The notes under the pieces: generated by a model
Databases searched by the model: none
What the model was told of the DNA's origin: nothing
The model's input: the letters and a program-made list of their open reading frames with translations, nothing else
Source of the DNA: Strigamia acuminata
Taxonomy: Eukaryota > Arthropoda > Chilopoda > Geophilomorpha > Linotaeniidae
Assembly: GCA_949358305.1 (NCBI GenBank)
Contig: OX442315.1
Location: 11,000,427 to 11,064,426, forward strand
Direction of reading: 5' to 3'
DNA: 64,000 bases
Part shown: piece by piece, positions 35,690 to 47,032 of the stretch
How positions within the stretch are numbered: position 1 is the first letter of the stretch
Layout: the number at the start of each line of letters is the position of its first letter
Program-made: the position numbers and the translations under genes

Positions 35690-36125
35690 TAGACTTTGAC
35701 CGACACCGGTATCGGCATCGGCTATCGGCCGATATTTCGATATTTACCGATATCGGATCCGATATTTTTTTGCTTAACCGATACCGATATTGCCACGTTT
35801 CTAAAACGATACGTTTTCGAAATGTCTTTGAAGCAGTATAAATTTCGAAGGTTTGGTTTTAATTTTGTTATTTAATCACTACAACCCCGTCAATTGTTAT
35901 GTCGCGTCAGCCTCGTAAAATAGTATTGTTTGGAATTATTTCACCGCATGTGAAATTGATAATTCCAAAGCAATTTGCAATTTTAATTTTTTTTTTTTTT
36001 TTTTTGAGGGGGGTGGTCGGCCATTTTAATTTTAATTTCGGCACAGGTATCGGTATTGGCCAATATTCGATTGCCGATCATCGGCATCGACGATACTTCA
36101 AAATATCGATATTGGTCAAAGTCTA
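35690..36125. mobile_element. hAT-like MITE (copy 3)
   Basis: Same element with CTATACAA duplications. The right end reads ATTGGTCAAAGTCTA, one change from the left complement. Confidence 0.87.
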
Positions 36126-38303
36126 CTATACAACATTGCATTAGGACTTTTATCAACGGTGCAACAATTGTTTCCATGCGAGAATTCTCCGTGCATTTCA
36201 GCAGGCTTTTATCCTTAAGGTTAGCGATACACACCAGTGCATTTCATACTACATTCTTTAACGGATTATACTGTAACAGTGAGTCATTGCATATGAACAT
36301 TTTATTTATTTTTGACTTTCTTTTCGAATTGAATTCACGCGTGTAAAAAATAATTTCTTACTTAAAAGTTTTGAGAAAAAAGGTCTGAAACATTAGTCTA
36401 CTCAGCATTGTAACTCAGCTTTGTAACCTAAAACTATTGAGGCAACCAAGCTAATCCTTAATTAGGACACTTTATTCGGTCATACTTGTAAGTGGAAGAG
36501 AAGATAAACACGAAAGAAAAGAAATAATTTATTTTGGAAATACATTCCAACATGATAAGTTTTAGGTTACAAAGCAGAGTACACTGATGTTTCAGATCTT
36601 TTTTCTCAAAACTTTTCAGTAAGAAATAATTTTTTTAAGAATAGTTCTAGACTAATTGGATGATCCTCTACAACTTTCTCATTCACTTTTTCGCTCTATC
36701 TATTACGGTTCTCGAGTTACAATATGGATGACCTTGAATATGACCTCTCAGGTCAAATTCGATGTCATAATTGGATTTCCCCCAAAAAACTACCCTTACA
36801 ATTATTTTGCTAAATGAACAACTAAAACAGTTTGGGAATTATTTACTGTGAACCATACTTATTGTCCACCCTGTATAACACATTTGCCTTTCCTTTTTTG
36901 CCAAATTTTAAAAAGTGTCAAAACGTGCTGAATACATGTAAAATGAGCTAAAAAGTCGATTCCTGTTGGCTGAATTTGCATATCTGACACCGTTGCAGAG
37001 ATAAACAACTTTTACGGTTTAAAAAAATCACTTTTCTGCCTATATCTCTGCAACGGTGCCAGATATGCAAATTGTGCACACGGGAATCGACTTTTTAGCT
37101 CATTTTACATGTATTCAGCATGTTTTTGGCACTTTTTAAAATTTGGAATAAAAGCAAAGGCGAATATAGAGAAATGGCCAAAAATTGAAAAAGTGTCAGA
37201 TACGTGCAAACGACCTTCCAACGACCTTTCAATGACCTTCCAACAACCTTCCAACGCCCTTCCAATAACCTTGAAACTACCTTCACACGAGAGAAACCAT
37301 TCCTCTATCGTTTGGTCCTTAAAAGAAAAAAAATCCGTGGTCAGGTTGTTGAGATATTGGGGTGTGAAGTTGTGGCTACCAGATTTGGGATTTTGCAACG
37401 TTAGTTGCGTGATATTGAAACGGTCGCCACTCGAAAACTAAGAGGGCTGCAGTGTTGTCCTTTACAAAGTTTGTAGAGAAGACATTCCTCTATCGTTTGG
37501 TCCTTAAAAGGAAAACATCCGTGGTCAGGTCGTTGAGATATTGCGATGTGAAGTTGTGGCACCAGATTTGGAAATTTAGGACAAGTCTTTTTAGCGCCAT
37601 ATTGAAACGGTTGCCGCTCGAAAAACCAAGAGGGCTAGAGAATTGTAAAAATCATTAAAGTCCATGTAAAAAAAAAATTGGGATTTGTTCTATTTGTAGT
37701 TTGGGCGAATGTGAATGTGGTGCCAACTTCAGCCTGGTGGTGAACCTGCAGTTACGATTCCTTATCTATTCTAATGATGATGATAGCGAGGCTGACAGCG
37801 ACGATGGCTAACGAGTTGTCTGGCTTGCCTGTCTGCATTAAATAGATTTTTTTTGTATTTCAAAATTAAAAGTTAATATGCCATGTCTGTGAATTTTTGG
37901 TGAAAATTGACTTTGGAATCAGGGCTAATGAAGAAAGAAAATTTTGATTTTCTTCAATAGAGGGAGCCACTTTGTAATCTGTTCAAGGATGTTGCAGGTT
38001 TCTTTCACTAGATGGAAACCTGGAGCAGGAAGTTGACTTTTTTTCTCGCGAGGTTTTTTGTCCAAGCAAAATGTCTGAGTATGGAGATATTTTATCAAAT
38101 TTATTTTTGCTTGATATTCCGAGGTTTGTGTTAATGTTGCTGCACCAACTATTGTTGGAAATTTATTACTCCGTTATGGAATCTTGACTAAAGTTTACAA
38201 ATTCTTTTGTAGCAATTAAGTTTCAGGTAAACACACAACAAGACCAAACCAAACCAATATTGCAATTTACAAAATTTCTAAAATTTCTTCAGCAGATTTA
38301 AAC

Positions 38304-38396
38304 ATGCAGAAATTAACGGACATGGCGACACAAAGCGTTGAAGCAATGGACGACGCTCAAATGAAAAACACTTATTTCGAAAAATTACGTAAGTGA
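38304..38396 (+). pseudogene. 5' fragment of LRR-family gene (copy 3)
   Basis: Same internally deleted copy as at 26533 and 32411. Confidence 0.8.
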
Positions 38397-38721
38397 TGTT
38401 CGGATTTGTGAATTTATTAATTATCATTATACACGGTCCGATTTAGCCTCCACTATTTGTGATGAAATGGTGACATGCTTTACAAAAAAGAAACCAACTG
38501 CACAGAGTTCTTTGGATATTCTATGTCTGTCAAATGCTGACACTAGATCTCAATTTAGGTAGCGAGTTCTAAAGTCCTGGTAGCAAATGTTGATTCAAAG
38601 TTGAAAATTTGATGTTTCTTGTAGATTCCAAGATGGCAGCCAGAGTAGAAAATAAAGCACACACACACAGTTTTGAGTCTAAAGTTGTACTAATGTTTTA
38701 TTTCACTGAAGGGTCTTTTTA

Positions 38722-39128
38722 ATTATTTACAACAAGCACTCCTATTGGTTTAACAGAGTCAAGCCCAACAGGAGGATACAATTAAAGATGGAGACACATT
38801 CCAAACTTGGAAGTGTCTCCGAGGTCATCTCTAGGGTCACAGACCTCAACTTGGGTGAAAATAAAACCAAATACAAAATAACAAGTAAAAACGTTATTTG
38901 GGAATATTTAAAATAATGGAAATACAAAAAACACTTTAGCAACTACAAAATTAATGTAAGAATAAAGAGTTTCAACAAAATAGATTTAAGCAATTTAGTA
39001 ATTAAAAAACACACAAATTGTACACTTAAGGTATTTAAAAATCACGATATAAAATGCACAAAATAGTAAAACACAATAATTCAAAAAATAGACAAACATG
39101 AAATTTGTAAAACAACCCGGTTTTCACA
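38722..39128 (-). repeat. 3' LTR of BEL/Pao element
   Basis: On the minus strand it begins TGTGAAAACCGGGTTG right after the end of pol. The plus-strand segment from GTGTCTCCGAGGTCATC to GGTTTTCACA recurs at 42434-42748 with a few substitutions, which identifies it as an LTR. The outer boundary at 38722 is judged only from where the 5.9-kb repeat stops. Confidence 0.75.
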
Positions 39129-41010
39129 CTGCGGCGGCCGAATTGGAGTTTTACACTTCCAAACAAACAAGACGTTGTATTGGACGTCTCAATTTTCCTC
39201 CATCTGAAGTTATCATTTCACATGAGCGAATTTTCCCATCTCTGCCTAGACGCACCTCTGTAATTCGAGCCATTTTCCATTTGAGGCGAGGTTTGCAAGG
39301 TTCTTCAACCAATACCACATCATTCACTTTGAGTTCAATCGAGTTTGATTTAGATGAGAAGTTTTTAAGTTCTTGCAAATATTCGCGGCTCCAGCGATTC
39401 CAAAATGACATCAAAGTTCGCTGTCGGTAACGCCACTGTTTAACAAACTCGATTTGTGACGGTTCAACTGGATTCGAATACACAGGGTCTGGTAAATTGG
39501 TGATACGCAGTCCGGTAAAAAAATGTGACGGAGTAAGAGGCTCGGGCTCGTCAGGTGAATCGTAGACATAGGTGATAGGCCTGTTGTTAACAACAGCCTC
39601 AACTTGCACAAGCACGGTTCCGAGTTGGAAAAAATTGAGAGAAGCTGTGCCAACAATTTTTTTCAGGCAGGACTTTACAGTCTTTACCATCCTCTCCCAA
39701 AATCCTCCCCACCACGGAGCGTGCTCTACAATGAATTTCCAATTTATGCCCCTTTCGGCCAAATAGTTTTTGAAACTGCTGTCTTTTGTAGATTTGAGTA
39801 ATGCAGCTAGTTTGCGATTGGCTCGATGAAAAGTAGCGCCGTTGTCACTGTATATGGTCTTGGGCAGGCCTCGTCGACCGATGAATCTCTCGAATGCGTC
39901 CAAAAAATCCGGTGTGGTTAAAGATGGCACCAATTCGAGGTCTACTGCTCGTATCGTTGCGCAAGTGAATAAGGCAATGTACGCCTTTGTTTTGCGCCCT
40001 CGAATGTAAATGGGACCAGCAAAATCCACCCCCGTCACTTTAAATGGTTCACATCGTGTTATTCGGTCAAATGGGAGAGGTCCTGGAACTTCTGTCATCA
40101 ATCGCCCCTGAATGCGTTTGCAGATTACGCACTTGGACAGCAGTGTCTTCAAGGTCCTCCTTGCGGACGACGTCCAGTATGTCTCGCGAAAATGGGCTAA
40201 CGTTGCAGTCAATCCGCAATGAAGGACCTGAGAATGACAAAAGTTCAAAATTAGTTTTGCAAATTCACTTTTTGCACCCAAAACAATCGGTTGCACGGCG
40301 GTGTCCGTGTCTTTGGAATTGTTTAGTCGAGTTCGCAGGCGCATGAGTCCTTTTTCGTCCAAAAATGGGTTAAGCATCATCAATTTGGATCCCGAAGTCA
40401 ACTGTTTTGATTCGTCTAGTTGTCTCATTTCTGCGCCATATTCCTCCCGCTGGTGGATGATGATTAAATTGACTCGAGCGTCCTGGAGTTCCTGTGCGTC
40501 CAGGGGGCCTTGTCGACGATCCTTCGATTGTTTTTGTTGTCTCGCGTTGAAAACAAATCGCTTACACCATCCCATCACCCGACAAATTCGCCTAAATGAG
40601 CTGAAATTTTTAAAATCAATAAAATTATTTTTCATCTGGATCGATTCAATGTGCACGGTGTCTTCTAGTTCATCTGGAAAATCGTCAACATCGAAATTGC
40701 AGTTTGGCCATTGTTGATGATCGTTTTTGAGCCATTGCGGCCCCTTCCACCAAAGTTCGTCTGCTACGAGAGTGTCGACATCCACTCCGCGTGTTAATCG
40801 GTCAGCTGGGTTTTCCGAGCCGGGCACGTGTCTCCACACGTCAATCTTGGAGTTTTCTCGAATTTCCATCACTCGATTGTTGATGAATGTCGGCGGTCTC
40901 TTCGCGGTATTTGTTATCCAGTGCAAACAAATTTGTGAGTCGGTCCAAAAATATGTTTGTTTTGGCTGGATGACTTTTCGAATTTGTACGGCCATTCTAA
41001 CTGCTACAAG
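39129..41010 (-). pseudogene. BEL/Pao pol fragment: RNase H end, integrase, C-terminal domain
   Basis: The stop is at 39151. Reading 5' to 3' on the minus strand: an RNase H segment (WTDSQICLHWI, PADRLTRG), an integrase H-H-C-C region ending KCVICKRI, and an integrase core with all three acidic residues visible (GVDFAGP, YSDNGATF, WERMVK). It ends with the BEL/Pao-typical end domain (FWNRWSREYL, VNDVVLV, WKMARI). The open frame runs on into the MITE upstream, but the pol sequence starts at 41010. It is in frame with the RT fragment at 41542-42433 if the MITE and one 8-bp duplication are discounted (531 bp, a multiple of three). The element lacks its upstream half, so it is non-functional as a unit. 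Confidence 0.9.
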
Positions 41011-41533
41011 TAGGCTTGTGCGATTAATTTTTGTCGCGAATGCGATTGCGATATTGGATTGTTGCGACTTTTTTGCGATATATTGCATTCGCGATATATC
41101 GCGATATAATCGCAATAATCGCAATAATCGCAATAATCGCAATAATTCGCAATAATTCGCAATAATTCGCAATAATTCGCAATAATCGCAATATCAAGAT
41201 ATCGCAATATCGCAAGATAACGCAATTTATCGCAATTGATTGAATTTATTTGCTAAAAAAAGTTTATTTAAAACCAAATTGAAATAACAAATGTGAAAAG
41301 AAAAGAAAATTTAGCATTGTTGGTCCACCCACACTCCATCTATATGCGATTTTTGTTAAATCACAATAATCGCAATAATCGCAATAATTCGCAATAATTC
41401 GCAATAATTCGCAATAATTCGCAATAATTCGCATGTGCGATATATCGCAAACAACAGCTAGTGAATTAAGTAGCTGCGATATTCAATAAAAAAAAAATCG
41501 CATTGCAATTAATTGCAAATTCGCACATGCCTA
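41011..41533. mobile_element. hAT-like MITE inside BEL pol, rich in TCGCAATAA repeats
   Basis: Ends TAGGCTTGTGCGA / TCGCACATGCCTA are inverted repeats with one mismatch. Flanking 8-bp duplications GCTACAAG lie at 41003-41010 and 41534-41541. The interior has two direct blocks of CGCAATAATCGCAATAAT and CGCAATAATT (41099-41190 and 41361-41432), plus GCGATATATCGC palindromes. It has no transposase. Confidence 0.93.
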
Positions 41534-41541
41534 GCTACAAG

Positions 41542-42433
41542 TGCTCCCATCAACTCTAATTTGGGCAGAGTTAATTGTTTGACTGGTGCGACTCTGCTTT
41601 TTGAAAAAATGAACGAAATGGTGGTTGTCTCATCCTCTGCCTTCAGGTAGGCGACTGCTCCATAAGCTTTCGGACTGGCGTCGCAAAACATGTGAAGTTC
41701 GCTGTTTTCTTGCGTTGCTCCTTTCAAATGTCTTGCTAGTTGAATGCTGTTTAGCTTCGGAATCTGGTTGGCCCACTGCGTCCACTCATCACACGATTTG
41801 TCATCCAATTTCTGATCCCATGGTAGCTTTTTTAACCAAAGTGATTGGAAAAATATTCGTGCGCTAATTGTAAACGGTGTCACGAACCCGAGTGGATCGA
41901 AAATTTTTGCTGTGATCCTAATTACTTCTCGTTTTGTTAATTCCCGTTTTTGGTCTTCAGAGTTTTCCACATCCAATCCCAACATGTCCGTTTTTGGATT
42001 CCATTTCAGTCCTAGAACCTTTGACTTGTCGTCGTCGATCAGCTGGGCGTCGGACGGAATTTCTCGTCGAAATTGATTTCTTAGATTCTCCGAATTGGTT
42101 TGCCATTTGATTAAATTCATTCCCGCGGCTTTGAGGATGGTTCTAGATTGGATAAATATGCGTAATGCTTCTTCTTCATTGTCCAATGATGTAATAAAAT
42201 CGTCCATGTAAAGAAATTCGTTTAGAAGCTCGTACGCTTCGGGAAATTGCTGTTTAAATTTCTTCAGATGATGCTTGATTGTTGCGCTCAACAAGAATGG
42301 GCTGGGCGCTGCTCCAAACAGCACTCTGGTTTGACGCAAAATTCGAATTACTGCTTTTCTAATTCCGACCCAGTCTGCCTCAATCCACAGGAATCTTGTG
42401 ACATCTCGATCCTTCAGCGCAATTTGAATCTGG
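41542..42433 (-). pseudogene. BEL/Pao pol fragment: reverse transcriptase C-terminal part
   Basis: Open from the LTR junction at 42433. Reading on the minus strand: KDRDVTRFLW, VLFGAAPSPFLL and the RT catalytic YMDD, then the connection region (KILDP-like FDPLGFVTPF) and the start of RNase H (FCDASPKAYGAV, LPKLELMGA). The part carrying the first catalytic Asp of RT, plus protease and gag, is missing. The frame is interrupted at 41533 by the MITE. Confidence 0.88.
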
Positions 42434-42748
42434 TGTCTCCGAGGTCATCTCTAGGGTCACAGACCTCAACTTGGGTGAAAATAAAACCAAATACAAAATA
42501 ACAAGTAAAAACGTTATTTGGGAATATTTAAAATAATGGAAATACAAAAAACACTTTAGCAACTACAAAATTAATGTAAGAATAAAGAGTTTTGACAAAA
42601 TAGATTTAAGCAATTGAGTAATTAAAAAACACACAAATTGTACACTTAAGGTATTTAAAAATCACGATATAAAATGCACAAAATAGTAAAACACAATAAT
42701 TCAAAAAATAGACAAACATGAAATTTGTAAAACAACCCGGTTTTCACA
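42434..42748 (-). repeat. Partial 5' LTR of BEL/Pao element
   Basis: Matches 38814-39128 (GTGTCTCCGAGG to TTTTCACA) with only a few differences, such as GTTTCAAC versus GTTTTGAC. It is joined directly to RT sequence at 42433/42434, so PBS, gag and the beginning of pol are deleted together with one LTR end. Confidence 0.85.
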
Positions 42749-43182
42749 ATGTCTGATGTCTTGGATCAATTTAGGGAAAATTTGCATGCACATTAATGGA
42801 GAATCTGCCAAAACGCATCCCGTTTGTTTCAAAAATAATAAGAGGTTATTGTTTACACCTTTTTAGACTAACTAAATGGTGCTCTACAACTTTGTAATTG
42901 AAAAAGAACATTTTTTGAAAGGTTAGTATCTAACTTGTAAGCACAAATTGTAAATATTTAATTGAAAATTTGTTTTTTTATCACTGATTTTTCTTTGCAA
43001 GCTAAAAAGATTAATTTTATAATACTTGATCGGGAAAAATTTAAAACCTAAAACTGCGATTTTCAGAACTTGAGGTGAAATTGCGAATTGATGAGATAAG
43101 AAAAGAGTATTTCCAGGATGCAAACTGTTGAAAGATACTGTGTGAGTTTGGATCTCCGATTCCTTCCATCGTCCTGGTAGGA
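42749..43182. other. Intergenic, no feature recognised
   Basis: AT-rich sequence to the right of the BEL element. It is not part of the 5.9-kb repeat, and I see no gene or repeat in it. Confidence 0.5.
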
Positions 43183-43240
43183 TGAGGTTGCGAGTCTGCA
43201 TTTTTTTGTACTCAAAAATAAAAGTTAATATGCAATGCCG
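43183..43240 (+). pseudogene. 3' UTR remnant of an LRR-family gene
   Basis: GAGTCTGCATTTTTTTGTACT followed by AATAAAAGTTAATATGC matches the sequence just downstream of the stop codons at 45721 and 48986. No coding sequence precedes it. Confidence 0.6.
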
Positions 43241-43309
43241 ATGAAATGTCAAGTGAATTGTCATTTTCTAGAAGAAAAAGTAGCAAATGTGTTTATTTAT
43301 TTCCCTTAG

Positions 43310-43652
43310 CAATTCATGTCTTTTCTTGACTAAAGAAAGCAGTAGAGCAGTTAAAATAGCTGTACTAATTGCTATTTTGGGTTGTTTGTTTTTTACTGTT
43401 TCGTTTGGTTTTTGGTTTTACCGCAGTCGAAGCAAAATGGCTGAGTTCGGATGAGTTATAGCCAGCTTATTGTTTGTTTAACAATTCGACGTTTGTTTAT
43501 CTGTCGCTGCAGTAACTATTGTTAACAATTTGAGCATTCCATCTTTGAATTTGGCCGTAAAATTTAGAAAATGTTTTGTGGTATAAACACAAACAAACCG
43601 AAACTAAAATTTCATTACTAAATTGAGAAGAATATATTTAGAAGAATCGAAC
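43310..43652 (+). promoter_or_regulatory. Conserved 5' flank of the LRR gene family
   Basis: This block is shared with 46040-46397 and 17878-18075 and in part with 46915-47032. Its core is GTTTATCTGTCGCTGCAGTA followed by ACTATTGTTAACA. Retention upstream of both intact and broken copies suggests a promoter and 5' UTR that were duplicated with the genes. No TATA box is evident. Function is inferred from position. Confidence 0.5.
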
Positions 43653-45721
43653 ATGAAGAAATTACAGGACATGGCGACCCAAACAATTTTCGATCGTATT
43701 GTGCAATGGAACGTCCAAGTAATGGACGACGCTCAGATGGAAAATGCGTTGCAATTAATCAGTTATTTCGATAAACTACGTGAGTGTCACACGGATTTGT
43801 GCATTTATTTCGTATTTATTAATATGAGATTGTTTGATTTAGCTCGTCATGTTCGTGGAAATATGCTGGAGAATATTATGCGTTTTTGGGACGTCAGTGT
43901 TCGCCGGCCAGAGGCGTGGGATGTTGCGTTGTTTATACACGAAACGCAGATACACCTGTTGTTGGAGCGTATGAGTCCAAATTTTGATTTGGATTTTTTG
44001 TTTCGAGTTTGTGGCCGTAAGTTGGAAGTAAGTAGAGAAAGAGAACTAATTCCAGTGGTGGGACTTGAAATTATTGGTTAGAGGGAAGAATAAAATGACA
44101 AAAGACGACAAATTATTACATTATTAAAAAATTGTCGAATATTATGTTTTCAGAAATGGTCTTATTAATAGAAAAGTGCATTTTCAAGCGAAAAAATGCA
44201 TTTTCAACCAAAAAAATGCATTTTCAAGCAAAAAAAAATGCATTTTCAAGCAAAAAAATACATTTGCTGGTGGAAAAATTGCATCTTCAAGTGCAAAAAT
44301 TGCATTTTTTAAAAAGAATTGCATTATTCAAAAAAATTGCATTTTTTAAAAGAATTGCACTGCATTTTTCAAAAAAATTGCATTTTTTAAAAGAATTGCA
44401 TTGCATTTTTTAAAAGAATTTCCATTTTCTAAAAAAATTGCATTTTCTAACACTGATGTGAAATCCAAAAGACCACACGTACAACATTGCCATTGTTATT
44501 TATGTGCGCAATTCTTAAAAAATATTGTTTTAATTCTACTAATTGTATCTATTCGCACAGGATGTGACATTATTAATACTGCCAAGGGGATGTACACTGA
44601 CAGCTAAAGGCTGCAAAAGAATGAGCCAGACTTTGCTATACCTCGAGCACCTCCATCTTTACGATACCATAGCTGAAGACGACGCGGTCAAGTACATCGC
44701 TCGGCTGCCACTCGGTACGCTCGTTATACACGGAATCGCCGAAGATTTCATAAGAAAACTATGCGCACAACACTCCACACTCAGCCAAAAGCTACAAATT
44801 TTCAACTATAGCGATGAACTTCCAATAGACTGCTTCATTTTAATATTAAACACGATGAAATCATTTGAAGAGTTTGGCACTGACGATTCCAGGTGGCTAA
44901 AAGCGCTGCGGCCGATCGGCGCGTCACCGCCGCAATACAATATGAGAGTATTAAGGTTGGCGTACCCTCACGACGACATTGAGGACGAACTGGAGATAGC
45001 CGCGCTCACGTGTCCTAAAGTTTGCGCAATCTACATGACCCCGAATGTCTTTACCCTGAAAATGCTGCAGAGTATGACGAAATTCAAGGAGTTGTGGCGA
45101 TTGGAGATCACCATGAGAGATGACGCGGACGTGATAGCCGAGCAAAATGATGTCTTTGATCGAGATTGTTTGCGCGATTTTCGGTTTGATAACTTGCTGG
45201 AATTTTACCTGGATGATAGAAACGATCGTTGGGTTACCTCTGGTTTTTTGTTCGAGGTGTTGGACATGTGTCCCAACCTGGAGACACTCAATCTGTACCG
45301 TTGCTCCGGATTCAGTAACAGAAGTGCGCGCGAGTTCGCCGCCAAGATGGCGAAGAAGAACGCTGGATTTTCACCGGTCCGTGCGGCTGTCAAATATTTG
45401 AGCAAATATTTGTTCTCGTTTTTGTTGTGGCCATTTTTTGGCAGTCCAGTCCTGGCGACGACACTCGAACGTTTGACAATTGATGAATGCGACTTGTTGG
45501 GGCCGTCGGGGATTGAGGATCTCTTAAAAATCGATTTTCTGAAGGAGTTAGTCGTGACGTTGAGAATTAATGAAATGAGAAGACATCATTTTGATGTTGA
45601 TGCATTGCAGCTTATGGCCAAAAAACACGGTGTGAACCTGGTGCTAACACTCCTAAACCAGCACGGTGTAGTTGTAGATAATGGTGGCGATGATCTGCTT
45701 GTCGATAATGATGGCGACTAA
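43653..45721 (+). CDS. LRR-family protein, two exons (paralog A)
   Basis: Exon 1 is 43653-44027 (ATG in CGAACATGAAG, donor GAA|GTAAGT). The intron is 44028-44560. Exon 2 is 44561-45721 (acceptor TTCGCACAG, stop TAA 45719-45721). The junction is phase 0 and gives 511 residues. The first ~125 residues (DMATQTIFDRIVQWN...FRVCGRKLE) are a conserved family-specific domain, perhaps F-box-like or adaptor-like, but I cannot assign it. The rest carries irregular LRRs of the FBXL type, for example CPNLETLNLYRCSGF near residue 360, then LERLTIDECDLLGPSG. A short acidic tail (GGDDLLVDNDGD) ends it. There is no signal peptide, and the hydrophobic stretch FLLWPFFGSPV is short. A second GTAAGT at 44016 could serve as an in-frame alternative donor. 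A substrate-binding or scaffold role is only an inference from the LRRs. Confidence 0.8.
44170..44460 (+). repeat. TGCATTTTCAA-type intronic repeat
   Basis: Degenerate short units (AAAATGCATTTTCAAGC, later TTGCATTTTTTAAAAGAA) fill the intron of paralog A. Related units occupy the introns of paralog B and of the pseudogene at 49252. Confidence 0.85.
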
Positions 45722-46397
45722 CGAGTTGTCAGAGGCTGCGTGTCTGCATAATTTCGATTCTTTTTGTACTGAAAAATTAAAAGTTAATATGCCATGTCGA
45801 CCAACTATAGTATTTGTTGCTCTTTTTCCAGGTGTTTCTTTTGATCATGCTGTACGTTGTCGTCTTCCTTCACTCGGTTAATTTGCATCAGTTTATATGC
45901 AATTTTCTGCTGCACTTGCTCCGGGATGCGTCATTTCATTTTGTTATTGTAAATCAGATTGCTATATGGAAATTTTTCACTTTTCAACATCATCACTTTC
46001 TTCAAGTTCAAACACACAATCCACACACAAACCTCTATTAGCAATTCATGTTTCTTCTTGAGTAAACAAAGCAGTAAAGCAGCAAACAAAGCAGTTAAAA
46101 TTGCTGTACCAATCGCCATTTTTGGTTGTTTCTTTTTTACTGTTTTTGTTTGGTTTCTGGTTTTACCTCAGCCGAAGCAAAATGTCCGAGTTTGGATGAG
46201 GTCTAGCCCGCTTATTATTTGTTTACCATTTCGAGGTTTGTTTATCTGTTGCAGCAGTAACTATTGTTGACAATTTTAGCACTCCATCTTTGAATTTCGG
46301 CCGTAAAGTTTAGAAAATGTTTTGTGGTATAAACACAAACAAACCCAGACTAAATTTCACTACTAAATTTAAAAGAATATGTTTAGAAGAATCGAAC
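45722..46397. other. Intergenic spacer within LRR cluster
   Basis: It begins with the 3' UTR of paralog A (GAAAAATTAAAAGTTAATATG) and ends with the conserved 5' flank (from about 46040) of the next, truncated copy. No additional gene is seen. Confidence 0.6.
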
Positions 46398-46640
46398 ATG
46401 GAGAAATTACAGGACATGGCGACTCAAACAATTTTCGATCGTTTTATGCAATGGAATGTCGAAGTAATGGACGACGCTCAGATGGAAAATACGTTGCAAT
46501 TAATCAGTTATTTCGAAAAACTACGTGAGTGTCACACGGATTTGTGGATTCATTTCGTAATTATCAATATAAAATTGTTTGATTTAGCTCATCATGTTCG
46601 TGGAGATATGCGTCCTTTTCCGGCGATGTGTAATTACTAG
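46398..46640 (+). pseudogene. Truncated LRR-family copy, exon 1 only
   Basis: ATG at 46398. It follows the family for about 73 residues (MEKLQDMATQTIFDRFMQWN...LFDLAHHVRGDM), then breaks into unrelated sequence with a stop at 46638-46640. No splice donor, exon 2 or LRRs follow. It keeps a full-looking 5' flank, so transcription is possible, but the product would be an N-terminal domain alone. Confidence 0.8.
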
Positions 46641-47032
46641 CTCAAGGTGTAACTGCCGCGGTTTGTTGTATTACCTGTGATCTTTTTACCCAAAGAATTA
46701 CTACAACCCTCACAAAAAAGTAATGTATTTACCATGTATGTTTAAAATGTAGATCCGGAACAAATTTTTTGTGTGACTTACACAGTCCTGATAAAAATTT
46801 GTTGCCACCTGGTGGTGAAATGGTGAAATCTCCATTTGGAGCGCTCCATTGGAGCTTGGAGCCCATTTTTAATTATTTTTTTTGGTTTACTTTTGGGCAT
46901 ATTTCATTATTTCACCCGTTGATTGTTGTTTATCTGTTGCTGCAGTGACTATTGTTAGAAGTTTAGAAGGCGAAATTATTTAAACGAACAAAACCACAAT
47001 TTTACGTTGGAATTTCATCAGCGGGATCGAAA
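46641..47032. other. Intergenic spacer before paralog B
   Basis: Unrelated AT-rich sequence to about 46910, then a shortened form of the family 5' flank (GTTTATCTGTTGCTGCAGTG). There is a local near-repeat GGTGGTGAAATGGTGAAATC at 46810 and GGAGC repeats at 46840. No gene is recognised. Confidence 0.55.

Larger units (their letters stand above)
33388..38721. repeat. Large tandem repeat unit, copy 3 (truncated at BEL element)
   Basis: Same order as copies 1 and 2 (minisatellite 33388-34284). It breaks off after GAAGGGTCTTTTTAA, the exact point where a G-array begins in the other copies. The BEL LTR follows instead. Confidence 0.94.

Noticed and set aside
38742-38942. Minus-strand ORF repeated at 42380-42562 (MLKCFLYFHYFKYSQ)
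   Set aside because: It lies within the BEL LTR copies and is hydrophobic by AT bias; LTRs do not normally encode protein.
41004-41225. ORFs with repeated YCDYCDYC or IAIIAII
   Set aside because: They are translations of the TCGCAATAA repeat blocks inside the MITE.
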